DNA of 50,899 nucleotides from Burkholderiales bacterium (GCA_030833315.1 JAURHM010000019.1:1-50899), one strand, 5' to 3'. Positions 23,937-32,809 are shown, numbered from the stretch's first letter. Notes: generated by a model from the sequence alone, not told the origin. Numbers and translations are program-made.

Positions 23937-26900
23937 TTATTTACTGACGACCTTGCGGGCGAGGCCCCACTGCTTCACCAGCGCGTAAATTGCCGGGATT
24001 ACCGCCAGTGTCAGCACCGTCGATGAAATCATGCCGCCGACCATCGGTGCGGCGATGCGGCTCATGACTTCGGAGCCGGTGCCGCTGCCCCACAGGATGG
24101 GCAGCAGGCCGGCCATGATGGCGACCACGGTCATCATTTTCGGCCGTACGCGTTCCACAGCGCCTTCCATCACTGCCGCATAAAGATCAGCCGTACCCGG
24201 TTGGCGTCCGGCCTCGCGGCAGCGCGCTTGCGCGGCATCCCATGCATGATCCAGGTAGATCAGCATCACCACGCCGGTTTCCGCGGCGACGCCAGCCAGC
24301 GCGATGAAGCCGACGGCAACCGCGACCGACAGGTTGTAACCGAGCAGCCACATCAGCCAAACGCCGCCGACCAGCGCGAAGGGCACCGACAGCATCACGA
24401 TCAGCGTTTCGGTCAGACGTTTGAAGTTGAGGTACAGCAGCAGGAATATGCTCAGCAGCGTCACCGGAATCACCACTTTCATTTTATGGATCGCGCGTTC
24501 CATGTATTCGAACTGGCCGCTCCACGTCGCGTAATAACCTGGCGGGAATTTGACCTGCTCGTTGACTGCCTTGCGTGCATCGGCGACATAGCCACCGATA
24601 TCGCGGTCGCGGATGTCGACAAAAATGTATGCCGAGAGCAGCGCGTTTTCGGTGCGGATGCCCGGCGCGCCTTTGTTGATCGACACTTTCGCCAGTTGTC
24701 CCAGCGGAATCATCGCACCGCCCATGGTCGCCACCAGCACTTCACGCGCAATCTGCTGCGGATCGCCGCGCAGTTCACGCGGATAACGCACGGTCACGCC
24801 GAAACGTTCGCGGCCTTCGACCATGGTGGTGACCATCTCGCCGCCCAATGCGGCAGCAATGGTGTCGAGCACATCGCCCACCGCGAGACCATAACGCGCC
24901 AGTTGCGTGCGGTCCGGTTCGATGTCGAGGTAAAAGCCGCCGGTGATGCGTTCGGCGAAAGCTGACGTCGTGCCCGGCACTGCCTTGACCACAGCTTCGA
25001 TTTCACGCGCCAGCCGTTCCATTTCATTCAGGTCCTTGCCGAAGACCTTGATACCGATGGGCGTGCGGATGCCCGTCGACAGCATGTCGATGCGCGCCTT
25101 GATCGGCATGGTCCAGGAATTGGCGACGCCGGGAAACTGCAGTGCCTGGTCCAGTTCCGCTATCAGCTTGTCGGTGGTCATGCCCGGACGCCATTCGGAT
25201 TCCGGCTTGAGGTTGATGATGGTCTCGAACATTTCCGTCGGCGCCGGGTCGGTTGCGGTGTTGGCGCGCCCGGCCTTGCCGTAGACCGAAGCGACTTCGG
25301 GGAAACTCCTGATGATGCGGTTCTGCGTCTGCAGCAGTTCCGCCGCTTTGGTGATCGACATGCCCGGCAGCGAAGTCGGCATGTAGAACAGCGTGCCCTC
25401 GTTGAGCGTTGGCATGAACTCGGAGCCCAGTCGCGAGGCGGGGTACAGTGAAACCGCCATCACGATGAGTGCAATCAAGATCGTGAGTTTCTTGAAACGC
25501 ATCACCGCAGCGATCACCGGACGGTAAATCCAGATCAGGAAACGGTTCACCGGATTTTTTTCTTCGGGCAGGATTTTGCCGCGGATGAACAGCAGCATCA
25601 GCACCGGCACCAGGGTCACCGACAGCATCGCTGCACCGGCCATCGCGAAGGTCTTGGTATAGGCCAGCGGCGAGAACAGCCGGCCTTCCTGGGATTCCAG
25701 CGTAAACACCGGCAGGAAGGATACGGTGATGATCAGCAGCGAGAAAAACAGTGCGGGGCCGACTTCGCGGCAGGCGTCCATCATCGCCGCAGCACGTTCG
25801 CTGTTCGAGTGATTCGCCGGCAGGCGTTCGAGATGTTTGTGCGCGTTTTCAATCATCACAATCGCCGCGTCAATCATCGCACCGATGGCAATGGCGATGC
25901 CGCCCAGGCTCATCAGGTTGGAGTTCATACCCAGCTGGCGCATCGCGATGAAGGCGATCAATACGCCCACCGGCAGCATGAGGATGGCGACCAGCGCGCT
26001 GCGCACATGGAGCAGAAAGACGATGCATACCAGTGCGACAATGACCGATTCCTCGATCAGCGTGCGCTTCAGGGTATCAATGGCACGGTGGATCAGTTCG
26101 GAACGGTCGTAGACCGCTTCGATATGCACGCCTTCCGGCAGGCCGCTGGAAATCTCGGCGATTTTTTCCTTGATGTTGTGGATCACTTCCAGCGCGTTCT
26201 GGCCGTAACGCGCCATCACGATGCCCGATACCACTTCGCCCTCGCCGTTGAGTTCGGTCAGGCCGCGGCGTTCGTCCGGTGCCAGTTCGACGCGGCCAAC
26301 GTCACGGATCAGCACCGGCGTGCCTTTTTCGCTTTTGACGACGAGGTTTTCAATGTCGGTGGCGCCGCGCAGGTAACCCTTGCCACGTACCATGTATTCG
26401 GTCTCGGCCATCTCGACCACGCGGCCGCCGACGTCGCGGTTGGAATCTCGAATCACCTGCGCCACTTTCATCAGCGGTACGCCGTATGAAAGCAGCTTTA
26501 CCGGATCGACCGTGACCTGATAGGTCTGCACAAAGCCGCCAATGGAGGCGACCTCGGCGACACCCTGCGCCTTGGTCAACTGGTAACGCACGAACCAGTC
26601 CTGGATGGTACGCAGTTCGGCCAGCGTCTTGTCTTTGGCCAGCAATGCATATTGATAGACCCAGCCCACACCCGTGGCGTCCGGCCCGAGTTGCGGCGTG
26701 ACGCCCCGCGGCATGCGGCCGGCGGCGAAGTTCAGATATTCCAGTACCCGCGAACGCGCCCAGTAGATGTCGGTGCCATCTTCGAAAATGATGTAGACGA
26801 AAGACGCGCCGAAGAAGGAAAAGCCGCGCACGACTTTTGATTTCGGAACCGACAGCATCGCCGTGGTCAGCGGATACGTCACCTGGTCTTCGACGACCTG

Positions 26901-27074
26901 CGGCGCCTGGCCCGGATATTCCGTATAAACAATGACCTGCACGTCGGACAGGTCGGGCAGGGCATCAATCGGTGTGCGCAATACGGCAAACACGCCCCAC
27001 AGCACGATGAGCAGCGTGCCCAGCAGCACCAGAAAACGGTTGCGTCCGGACCAGTCGATGATAGCGGCAAGCAT
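23937..27074 (-). CDS. cusA: CusA-type copper/silver efflux RND pump
   Basis: This 1045-residue heavy-metal RND pump has the transmembrane-4 motif Ala-Ile-Gly-Ala-Met-Ile-Asp-Ala-Ala-Ile-Val-Met-Ile-Glu-Asn, the Cu(I)/Ag(I) signature. The three methionines that bind the metal in E. coli CusA have counterparts here in Phe-Tyr-Met-Pro-Thr-Ser-Leu-Pro-Gly-Met, Pro-Thr-Glu-Met-Phe-Glu-Thr, and Arg-Ile-Asp-Met-Leu-Ser-Thr-Gly-Ile. It sends monovalent copper or silver from the periplasm to the CusC channel using the proton gradient. An AAGGACAAGG site precedes the ATG; cusB ends 10 bases upstream. It closes the copper operon, with the deoA-like gene after it. Confidence 0.93.
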   Translation of the reverse strand: MLAAIIDWSGRNRFLVLLGTLLIVLWGVFAVLRTPIDALPDLSDVQVIVYTEYPGQAPQVVEDQVTYPLTTAMLSVPKSKVVRGFSFFGASFVYIIFEDGTDIYWARSRVLEYLNFAAGRMPRGVTPQLGPDATGVGWVYQYALLAKDKTLAELRTIQDWFVRYQLTKAQGVAEVASIGGFVQTYQVTVDPVKLLSYGVPLMKVAQVIRDSNRDVGGRVVEMAETEYMVRGKGYLRGATDIENLVVKSEKGTPVLIRDVGRVELAPDERRGLTELNGEGEVVSGIVMARYGQNALEVIHNIKEKIAEISSGLPEGVHIEAVYDRSELIHRAIDTLKRTLIEESVIVALVCIVFLLHVRSALVAILMLPVGVLIAFIAMRQLGMNSNLMSLGGIAIAIGAMIDAAIVMIENAHKHLERLPANHSNSERAAAMMDACREVGPALFFSLLIITVSFLPVFTLESQEGRLFSPLAYTKTFAMAGAAMLSVTLVPVLMLLFIRGKILPEEKNPVNRFLIWIYRPVIAAVMRFKKLTILIALIVMAVSLYPASRLGSEFMPTLNEGTLFYMPTSLPGMSITKAAELLQTQNRIIRSFPEVASVYGKAGRANTATDPAPTEMFETIINLKPESEWRPGMTTDKLIAELDQALQFPGVANSWTMPIKARIDMLSTGIRTPIGIKVFGKDLNEMERLAREIEAVVKAVPGTTSAFAERITGGFYLDIEPDRTQLARYGLAVGDVLDTIAAALGGEMVTTMVEGRERFGVTVRYPRELRGDPQQIAREVLVATMGGAMIPLGQLAKVSINKGAPGIRTENALLSAYIFVDIRDRDIGGYVADARKAVNEQVKFPPGYYATWSGQFEYMERAIHKMKVVIPVTLLSIFLLLYLNFKRLTETLIVMLSVPFALVGGVWLMWLLGYNLSVAVAVGFIALAGVAAETGVVMLIYLDHAWDAAQARCREAGRQPGTADLYAAVMEGAVERVRPKMMTVVAIMAGLLPILWGSGTGSEVMSRIAAPMVGGMISSTVLTLAVIPAIYALVKQWGLARKVVSK

Positions 27075-27084
27075 GACCTTGTCC

Positions 27085-28674
27085 TTAATGTCCGGCGTGC
27101 GGGTTCGCGGCAGCGGGAGGCGGCGCTTTGCCGGCTGCCAGCGGTTTCACGCCGGTGATCACCCATTCCCCTTGCTGGCGCTCGACGAAGTCAATCGTTA
27201 CGCGGGCTTTCGGCGGCAGGTCCTTCAACAGCGCTGAATTCGCCACCTTGAATTCCATGATCATCGCCGGCCATTTCAGGCTGGCGACCGGACCGTGATT
27301 CAGCATCACGGTGCCGGTCTTGGCATCAACATCGTCAACCGTGGCTTCCGCCTGATGTACGGCGCCGCCGGGTTTGGTCGTCTGCGATGCCGGCGTCATG
27401 CCACTGAGTGCGGCCTTCAGATTGCTTTCGGCATCGATCAGGAAGTTGGCGGCGACGACGACGAGTTCGCCGTCCTTCACGCCGCTGATGACTTCAACAT
27501 GCTGGTCGCTGCGTGCACCGGTTTTGACCTCACGCGGTTCATATCTGCCTTCGCCGCTCTGCACCAGTACGATGCGCCGCGTGCCGCTGTCGATCACTGC
27601 GGAGTTCGGTACGGTGAGCACGGCAGCCTTCGCCCCTACCGGCAGTTCGACTTCGGCAAACATGCCGGGCTTCAACAGATTGCCGGGATTGGTCAGTTCG
27701 ATACGCACCGCCACAGTACGTGTTTCAGCGCTCAGTGTCGGATAGACATAGGTCAGTGCACCGCTGAAGGTTTTGCCGGGATAGGCGTTGATGCGGATCT
27801 GCGCTTTGGCACCCGCTTTGACGAGGCCGATATCCTGCTCGAACACATCTGCAATGACCCAGATCGAAGACAGGTCGGCGATCTGGTACAGCGATTCGCC
27901 GGGCATGAAACGCATGCCTTGCAGCGCTTTTTTCTCGGTGACGATGCCGCTGACCGGTGAGCGGAAGGTCAGCGTGTGTTTGGTTTCTCCCGATGCCGCC
28001 AGCGCCTTGATCTGGTCTTCGGAAATGTCCCAGTTTTTAAGGCGCGTCAGGCTGGCTTCGGCGAGGCGTTTCATCGCGTCTTGGGATTCACTGCCGGCAT
28101 TGTTCATCGCTTGCACGCCCTGCATCGCGACGGCATATTCGCGCTGAGCCGACACCAGTTCCGGGCTGTAGAACTCGAACAGCGACTGCCCCTTGCCGAT
28201 GGCCTGGCCGGTAGCGTTGACGTGCAGGCGCTCCACATAACCTTCGAACTTCGGTGCAATGGCGTAGGTGCGTCGTTCATCCGGTTCTATGCGGCCCGCG
28301 GCCCGCACCGTGCGGTCCAGCATGCGCGGTTTTGCGGCTTCGGTACGAACGCCGAGGCGCTGCACTTTTTCCGTACTGATGGTGATCTGAGTGCTGGAGC
28401 CGGACGAACTGGAACTGCCACCTGTTTCTTCGCCTTCATAGACGGCGATGTAGTCCATGCCCATCGGGTCTTTTTTCGGCACCGGCGAGGTGTCGGGCAA
28501 ACCCATCGGGTTGCGGTAATACAGCAGTTTGCGCCCGTCTTTGGCGCCGCCAGCGCTGTTTGTTGCGGCTGCAGGCGATTCGCTGCCGGCGTTGTGCCGG
28601 CCGAGCCAGTATCCCGCGCCTGCGGTCGCCGTGGCGATGACAGCAACGGCGATAATCCCCGTGAGCGGTTTCAT
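27085..28674 (-). CDS. cusB: CusB-type adaptor with heavy-metal-binding domain and fused CusF domain
   Basis: This 529-residue periplasmic adaptor starts with an N-terminal membrane anchor or signal (residues 4-26). Next is a heavy-metal-binding domain with Tyr-Tyr-Arg-Asn-Pro-Met-Gly and Lys-Lys-Asp-Pro-Met-Gly-Met-Asp-Tyr (about residues 51-75), a Ser-rich linker, then the barrel-sandwich, helical hairpin and beta-barrel of CusB. A C-terminal CusF-like domain carries His-Gly-Pro-Val-Ala-Ser-Leu-Lys-Trp-Pro-Ala-Met-Ile-Met, keeping the Trp and two Met ligands of CusF, and the protein ends Asn-Pro-His-Ala-Gly-His. It links pump and channel and should pass Cu(I)/Ag(I) on. The gene overlaps cusC by four bases. 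The length (E. coli CusB is about 407) is explained by the fusion. Confidence 0.92.
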   Translation of the reverse strand: MKPLTGIIAVAVIATATAGAGYWLGRHNAGSESPAAATNSAGGAKDGRKLLYYRNPMGLPDTSPVPKKDPMGMDYIAVYEGEETGGSSSSSGSSTQITISTEKVQRLGVRTEAAKPRMLDRTVRAAGRIEPDERRTYAIAPKFEGYVERLHVNATGQAIGKGQSLFEFYSPELVSAQREYAVAMQGVQAMNNAGSESQDAMKRLAEASLTRLKNWDISEDQIKALAASGETKHTLTFRSPVSGIVTEKKALQGMRFMPGESLYQIADLSSIWVIADVFEQDIGLVKAGAKAQIRINAYPGKTFSGALTYVYPTLSAETRTVAVRIELTNPGNLLKPGMFAEVELPVGAKAAVLTVPNSAVIDSGTRRIVLVQSGEGRYEPREVKTGARSDQHVEVISGVKDGELVVVAANFLIDAESNLKAALSGMTPASQTTKPGGAVHQAEATVDDVDAKTGTVMLNHGPVASLKWPAMIMEFKVANSALLKDLPPKARVTIDFVERQQGEWVITGVKPLAAGKAPPPAAANPHAGH

Positions 28675-29948
28675 AAGTCTTCCCCTATCAGTCGTTCGAC
28701 TTCGGCGAGGCGCACCTGCTGCTCGGAGCGCGCCTTGATGATGTCCTGTCGGGCAATGCGGATCTGGCGCTGCGCATCGAGCAGCGTCGCGAAGTCGACC
28801 TTGCCCGATTCATAACCGGCAAGCGCGGCTTTGAAAGTGAGTTCGGCCTGCGGCAGCAGGCTGCCCTGCGCCAGGGTCTCCATGCGTCGCGAGGCATCGA
28901 TGGCTGCGAGTTGTGATGAGAGTTCGGCGAGCAACTGGTTGGCGGTGGCATCCTTGCGCGCACGGGCGACGTCAATCATCTTGTCGGCTTCGCGTTCCTG
29001 ACTGCGCCGGCTGCCCTGTTGCAGGGGGATGTTCAGTTCGAGCATCAGTTCCCACTCGTTGACGCGATTGCGCGTCTGGATCGGCGACACGCCAACGGTG
29101 AAATCCGGGTAGCGGTTGCGGTAGGCGAGGTCGCGGTTTTTTTCCGCGGCGCGCATGCGCGCATCAGCCGCAAAAATCTGCGGATTTTTTTCCCGCGCGC
29201 GCATTTCCAGCGCTTCATGATCGAGGCGGGCCGGCGACGGCAGCGGACGCAGGCGTTCGGGATGCGCCAGAGGCGCATGCGCCGGACGCGCCAGCAGGGC
29301 ATTGAGGTTGGCGCGGGCCTGGTGACTCTCGGTTTCCATCTGGATCAGTTCACCGAGCATCGCCGTGCGTTCGACCTGCACGCGGATGGCATCCTGCTGC
29401 GGCACCAGGCCGCCGGCATAACGTGCCTGGGTGATGCCTTCGATGCGGCCGATCAGATCAAGCACTTCGCGGGCCAGTCCGATCAGCCGCGTCACCGCGT
29501 AATACTGCGCATAGGTGGTCTTGATGCGCGCCGCCTGATCCGTCCACGAACCGCTTGCGCGCCCCTGGGCGGCGGCCGCTTCGGCTTCCGCCGCCTCGCG
29601 TTTGAGGTCGCGCTTGCCCCAGAACGGCAACGCCTGCATCAGCGTGTATTTGGTACTGCCGACGCGGCCGGGCAGGATGCTGGTGCCGCCGTCCATGCCG
29701 AAGTTGGTGATGTTCTGAAGTTCGGTGCGCAGCACCGGGTCGGGCAGTGCACCCGCAGGACCGACACGCTCGCTGGCCGCTTCCGCCTCGTAACGCATGG
29801 CAGCATATTCGGGGTTTCTTTCGCGGGCATAGGCGAGCAGGCTCTGCACGTCCGCGCCCGGCAGCGTTTCCTGCGCCTGCACCGTGAAGCAGCAAAAGGC
29901 CATTACGGCAGCAGTCAGCCAACACCGGAATTTCGTGAATGGTTTCAT
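28671..29948 (-). CDS. cusC: CusC-like TolC-family outer-membrane protein
   Basis: A 425-residue TolC-family protein with a cleavable signal (hydrophobic core, cleavage after Val-Gln-Ala near residue 25). Its paired helical repeats include Asn-Pro-Glu-Tyr-Ala, Gln-Ala-Leu-Pro-Phe-Trp-Gly-Lys-Arg and a second-half Asn-Arg-Tyr-Pro-Asp-Phe-Thr-Val-Gly. There is no lipobox cysteine, unlike E. coli CusC. It should form the outer-membrane exit for CusBA. An AAGGAGAG site precedes the ATG, and its stop overlaps the cusB start by four bases. The 124 bases between it and cusF hold no gene I can see. Confidence 0.88.
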   Translation of the reverse strand: MKPFTKFRCWLTAAVMAFCCFTVQAQETLPGADVQSLLAYARERNPEYAAMRYEAEAASERVGPAGALPDPVLRTELQNITNFGMDGGTSILPGRVGSTKYTLMQALPFWGKRDLKREAAEAEAAAAQGRASGSWTDQAARIKTTYAQYYAVTRLIGLAREVLDLIGRIEGITQARYAGGLVPQQDAIRVQVERTAMLGELIQMETESHQARANLNALLARPAHAPLAHPERLRPLPSPARLDHEALEMRAREKNPQIFAADARMRAAEKNRDLAYRNRYPDFTVGVSPIQTRNRVNEWELMLELNIPLQQGSRRSQEREADKMIDVARARKDATANQLLAELSSQLAAIDASRRMETLAQGSLLPQAELTFKAALAGYESGKVDFATLLDAQRQIRIARQDIIKARSEQQVRLAEVERLIGEDL

Positions 29949-30072
29949 GGCAGACTCTCCTTGTTCAAGGCCGGTTTCAGCGGACCATGAGTTCGATCCA
30001 CACGGCGACCGATTCGCCCCATCTTGCAGGGGGCGTCACCGGAATGCGCTGACATGACGGGTTGCGTCGGGG

Positions 30073-30417
30073 TTATTTGACATTTTCGATGCGGGTGACG
30101 ATATAGGCGCCGCCGGATTGCTCAGCGGCGAATTTCACCTTGTCGCCGGTTTTGGCGCGGTCAAGCAATGCCGGATCCTTGACCTGGAACACCATGGTCA
30201 TTGGCGGCATGTTGAGATTGGTGATCGGACCGTGGCGGATGGTGATTTTCTGTGCGTCGCGATCGACTTTTCGGATTTCGCCATCGCTCAGTGCGGACGC
30301 GGCAGCGGGTGCGGCCTGATGTGAGGCATGTGACGAGTGGTCGGCAGCATTTTGCTGGGCCAATGCAGGCGCTGTCATTGCAGAGGTAATCATTACCAGT
30401 GTCAGTGCGTATTTCAT
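30073..30417 (-). CDS. cusF: CusF-like periplasmic copper/silver chaperone
   Basis: A 114-residue exported protein: signal peptide to Ala-Leu-Ala at residue 20, a His-rich linker (Asp-His-Ser-Ser-His-Ala-Ser-His), and a CusF OB-fold domain. The metal site reads His62-Gly-Pro-Ile-Thr-Asn-Leu-Asn-Met70-Pro-Pro-Met73-Thr-Met75. E. coli CusF uses one His, two Met and a Trp that caps Cu(I); here the Trp position is Met, whereas the domain fused to CusB keeps Trp. It should carry Cu(I)/Ag(I) to CusB. AAGGAG precedes the ATG; the DUF411 gene ends 23 bases upstream. Confidence 0.88.
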   Translation of the reverse strand: MKYALTLVMITSAMTAPALAQQNAADHSSHASHQAAPAAASALSDGEIRKVDRDAQKITIRHGPITNLNMPPMTMVFQVKDPALLDRAKTGDKVKFAAEQSGGAYIVTRIENVK

Positions 30418-30440
30418 CGTGGTCTCCTTGAATTGGATAA

Positions 30441-30887
30441 TCAGCGCCCGTAGCGGGCATAAACGGAATGACGGCCGCTCTTGCCCACCAGCAGCACGTC
30501 GTATGGTTGGGGCTTGGCGGATTCCATGCCGGGTGATCCCTGCGGCATTCCCGGCACGGCAAGTCCGGTGGCCACCGGTTTTTCAGCCATCAGGCGTTTG
30601 ATTTCACGTGCCGGCACATGGCCTTCGATGGCATAACCGCCGATCTCCGCGGTGTGGCAGCCGCCCAGCGCTTCGGGAATGCCCAGCCGCTTGCGCGTGG
30701 CTGCTGTGTCTTCGACTGCGACGGTCTTCACACGGAAGCCGTTGGCGCGCAGATGGTCCATCCACGCGCCGCAGCAGCCTCAAGTCGGGTTCAGGTATAC
30801 CGTCGCTAGCGTAGGCTCCGCCGCCATGGCGGTGCCTGATAGCATCATCGCGGCTATTGCCGTCAGGAATTTGCGTCGGTCATTCAT
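30441..30887 (-). CDS. DUF411 exported metal-binding protein with in-frame TGA at a motif cysteine (candidate selenoprotein)
   Basis: Read through one TGA (30780-30782), this is a full-length DUF411 protein of 148 residues. It starts with a twin-arginine-like signal (Arg-Arg-Lys-Phe-Leu, hydrophobic core, Ala-Met-Ala-Ala), then Val-Tyr-Leu-Asn-Pro-Thr-TGA-Gly-Cys-Cys-Gly. DUF411 proteins normally have Cys-Gly-Cys-Cys there, so TGA occupies residue 36 exactly in place of the first Cys. The rest is intact, including Gly-Gly-Cys77-His and the family end. The SD (AAAGGTGA) overlaps the stop of the cupredoxin gene, which indicates coupling. A strong stem-loop follows the TGA at SECIS-like spacing. 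DUF411 proteins occur in copper/silver loci and presumably bind the metal in the periplasm. The alternative is a nonsense mutation, leaving at most a 106-residue internal start at 30761 without a signal. Confidence 0.75.
30744..30770 (-). promoter_or_regulatory. SECIS-like stem-loop downstream of the in-frame TGA
   Basis: On the mRNA strand the 27 bases form a 12-pair stem (6 GC pairs, two G-U wobbles, 4 pairs) with a GAC loop. 21 bases lie between the TGA and the loop. Bacterial SECIS elements need a hairpin with an apical loop about 16-37 bases after UGA and a G among the first loop bases; this one fits. The wobble pairs exist only in the minus-strand RNA. It also encodes conserved residues, so chance formation is possible. 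Confidence 0.5.
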
Positions 30888-30891
30888 GTCA

Positions 30892-31392
30892 TCACCTTTG
30901 CGTTACGTTGATCTTGCCGACCATGCCGGCTTCGAAATGACCCGGCAGCAGGCAGCCGAAGTGGAACTCACCACCTTTACTGAACTGCCAGACGATAGTT
31001 TCAGTTTTTCCGGGTGACACATGCGCCATATAGGGTTCGTCATGTTCCATGTTCGGGAATTTTTTCATCAGTTCGGCATGTTCCTTCAGTTCGGGCAGGG
31101 TGCCCAGCACGAATTCGTGCATGGCCTTGCCGGAATTGGTGACAATGAACTTTACGGTTTCGCCCTGTTTGATGGCCAGTGTCGCCGGTGTGAAACGCAT
31201 TTTGTCGCTCATGTCGACTTTGATTGTTCGCCCGACTTTTTTCGGATCACCGGCTTTGCCGAATGATTTTTCTTCGCTGATTTGCGCGGCTGGGTTCGCG
31301 GTTTTTTTCCCGTGTGTGTCGCCATGTGCCAACACCGGGGTTGTGGCCAGAGTCGCAGTCATGCAGACTGCGGTGAATAATGTTGGATGCAT
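30892..31392 (-). CDS. Cupredoxin (plastocyanin/azurin-like copper protein)
   Basis: This 166-residue exported blue-copper-type protein has a signal peptide ending Val-Leu-Ala near residue 22 and a His-containing linker. The cupredoxin domain has type-1 copper ligands His92 (Ala-Met-His-Glu-Phe), Cys147, His152 and Met157 (Phe-Gly-Cys-Leu-Leu-Pro-Gly-His-Phe-Glu-Ala-Gly-Met). It probably carries electrons or copper in the periplasm, with the multicopper oxidase encoded just upstream as a likely partner. ATG 31390-31392 has a GAGG site and begins the signal; a longer in-frame start adds a basic, non-signal stretch and overlaps the oxidase gene. Its stop is part of the ribosome-binding site of the DUF411 gene. 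Confidence 0.86.
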   Translation of the reverse strand: MHPTLFTAVCMTATLATTPVLAHGDTHGKKTANPAAQISEEKSFGKAGDPKKVGRTIKVDMSDKMRFTPATLAIKQGETVKFIVTNSGKAMHEFVLGTLPELKEHAELMKKFPNMEHDEPYMAHVSPGKTETIVWQFSKGGEFHFGCLLPGHFEAGMVGKINVTQR

Positions 31393-31432
31393 AATGACCT
31401 CAATAAAGTTTAATATAATCAAATACTTGTAG

Positions 31433-32809
31433 TTAGTGTTTGTGTCCGGCTGCCGGTTTGTGAGCTTGCAATAACTGTTCGTGCGCGCCCGTCGCTGCAG
31501 GTGCCGCGCGGTTAGCCGCCGGCGCTGTGCCGGTCCACTCGTGTGCGACCGTGCCCGGAGGATGTTTGAACCAGCCCGGATCCTTGTAATCATTGCGCGC
31601 GAGACCGTCGCGCACCTTGACCACGGTGAACATGCCGCCCATTTCCAGCGGACCGAATGGCCCGCGGCCGGTCATCATCGGCAGCGTGTTGTCGGGCAGC
31701 GGCATTTCCATTTCTCCCATGTCCGCCATTCCGCGTTCACCCATGACCATGTAGTCCGGCACCAGCTTCATGATTTTTTCGGCGACGCCACGGTGATCAA
31801 CGCCGATCATCGTCGGCACGCCGTGGCCCATGGCATTCATCGTGTGGTGCGACTTGTGGCAATGGATGGCCCAGTCGCCCGGCGCTTCCGCAGTGAACTC
31901 GAAGGCGCGCATCTGGCCGACAGCAACGTCGACCGTCACTTCCGGCCAGCGCGCGGATTTCGGTACCCACCCGCCGTCGGTGCAGGTGACTTCAAAGTCG
32001 TAACCGTGCATGTGTACCGGATGATTGGTCATCGTCAGGTTGCCGAAGCGGATCCTTACCTTGTCGTTGGTGCGCACCACGAACGGATCAATCCCGGGGA
32101 AAGCCCTTGAGTTCCAGCACCACAGGTTGAAATCGAGCATGGTGTTGACGTTCGGAGTCGCCGCTCCCGGTTTGATGTCGAAAGCGTTGAGCAGGAACAC
32201 AAAGTCACGGTCGACTTTCATGAAGTTCGGGTTCTTCGGGTGCACCACAAAAAATCCCATCATGCCCATCGCCATCTGCGTCATTTCGTCAGCATGCGGG
32301 TGATACATGAAGGTGCCGGATTTCTTCATTTCGAATTCATAGACGAAGGTCTTACCGACCGGAATCTGAGGCTGCGTCAGCCCGCCAACGCCGTCCATGC
32401 CGTTGGGCAGCAGGATGCCGTGCCAGTGGATGGTGGTGTGTTCCGGCAGCTTGTTGGTGACGAAGATCCGCACCTTGTCGCCTTCGACGCATTCGATGGT
32501 CGGGCCCGGCGACTGGCCGTTGTAACCCCACAGATTGGCGGTCATACCGGGCGCGATCTGACGGCGCACCGGTTCAGCGATCAGGTGAAATTCCTTCCAG
32601 CCGTTGTTCATGCGCCAGGGCAGGGTCCAGCCGTTCAGTGTCACGACCGGGTTGTAAGGGCGACCGCTGGCCGGCATCAATGGCGGCTGCGTGTCGGGTT
32701 TTGATTGCATCGGCGCTTCGGGTACTGCGCCTTGCGCGGCGCGGCTGACCGTCGCGGCGCCAAGCAGTGCGGCGCCGGAGGCGCGTAGGAAATTGCGTCG
32801 GTTATTCAT
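31433..32809 (-). CDS. Multicopper oxidase, Tat-exported
   Basis: A 458-residue multicopper oxidase with a twin-arginine signal (Arg-Arg-Asn-Phe-Leu-Arg at residues 4-9). The copper motifs are complete: His-Trp-His-Gly at 128-131, His170-Pro-His172, His263-Pro-Val-His-Met-His268, and His316-Cys-His-x3-His322-x4-Met327 with the type-1 Cys317. The family oxidises Cu(I) or other small substrates in the periplasm and reduces oxygen to water. There is no long Met-rich insert like that of CueO. The C-terminus after residue 425 is an Ala-rich tail ending His-Lys-Pro-Ala-Ala-Gly-His-Lys-His, possibly metal-binding. It sits in the copper operon 15 bases after the TolC-like gene. Confidence 0.9.
   Translation of the reverse strand: MNNRRNFLRASGAALLGAATVSRAAQGAVPEAPMQSKPDTQPPLMPASGRPYNPVVTLNGWTLPWRMNNGWKEFHLIAEPVRRQIAPGMTANLWGYNGQSPGPTIECVEGDKVRIFVTNKLPEHTTIHWHGILLPNGMDGVGGLTQPQIPVGKTFVYEFEMKKSGTFMYHPHADEMTQMAMGMMGFFVVHPKNPNFMKVDRDFVFLLNAFDIKPGAATPNVNTMLDFNLWCWNSRAFPGIDPFVVRTNDKVRIRFGNLTMTNHPVHMHGYDFEVTCTDGGWVPKSARWPEVTVDVAVGQMRAFEFTAEAPGDWAIHCHKSHHTMNAMGHGVPTMIGVDHRGVAEKIMKLVPDYMVMGERGMADMGEMEMPLPDNTLPMMTGRGPFGPLEMGGMFTVVKVRDGLARNDYKDPGWFKHPPGTVAHEWTGTAPAANRAAPAATGAHEQLLQAHKPAAGHKH

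Noticed and set aside
31393-31432. AT-rich gap between the multicopper oxidase and cupredoxin genes as a promoter
   Set aside because: TATATT-like words occur, but no credible -35 and -10 pair; the genes are more simply read as one operon.
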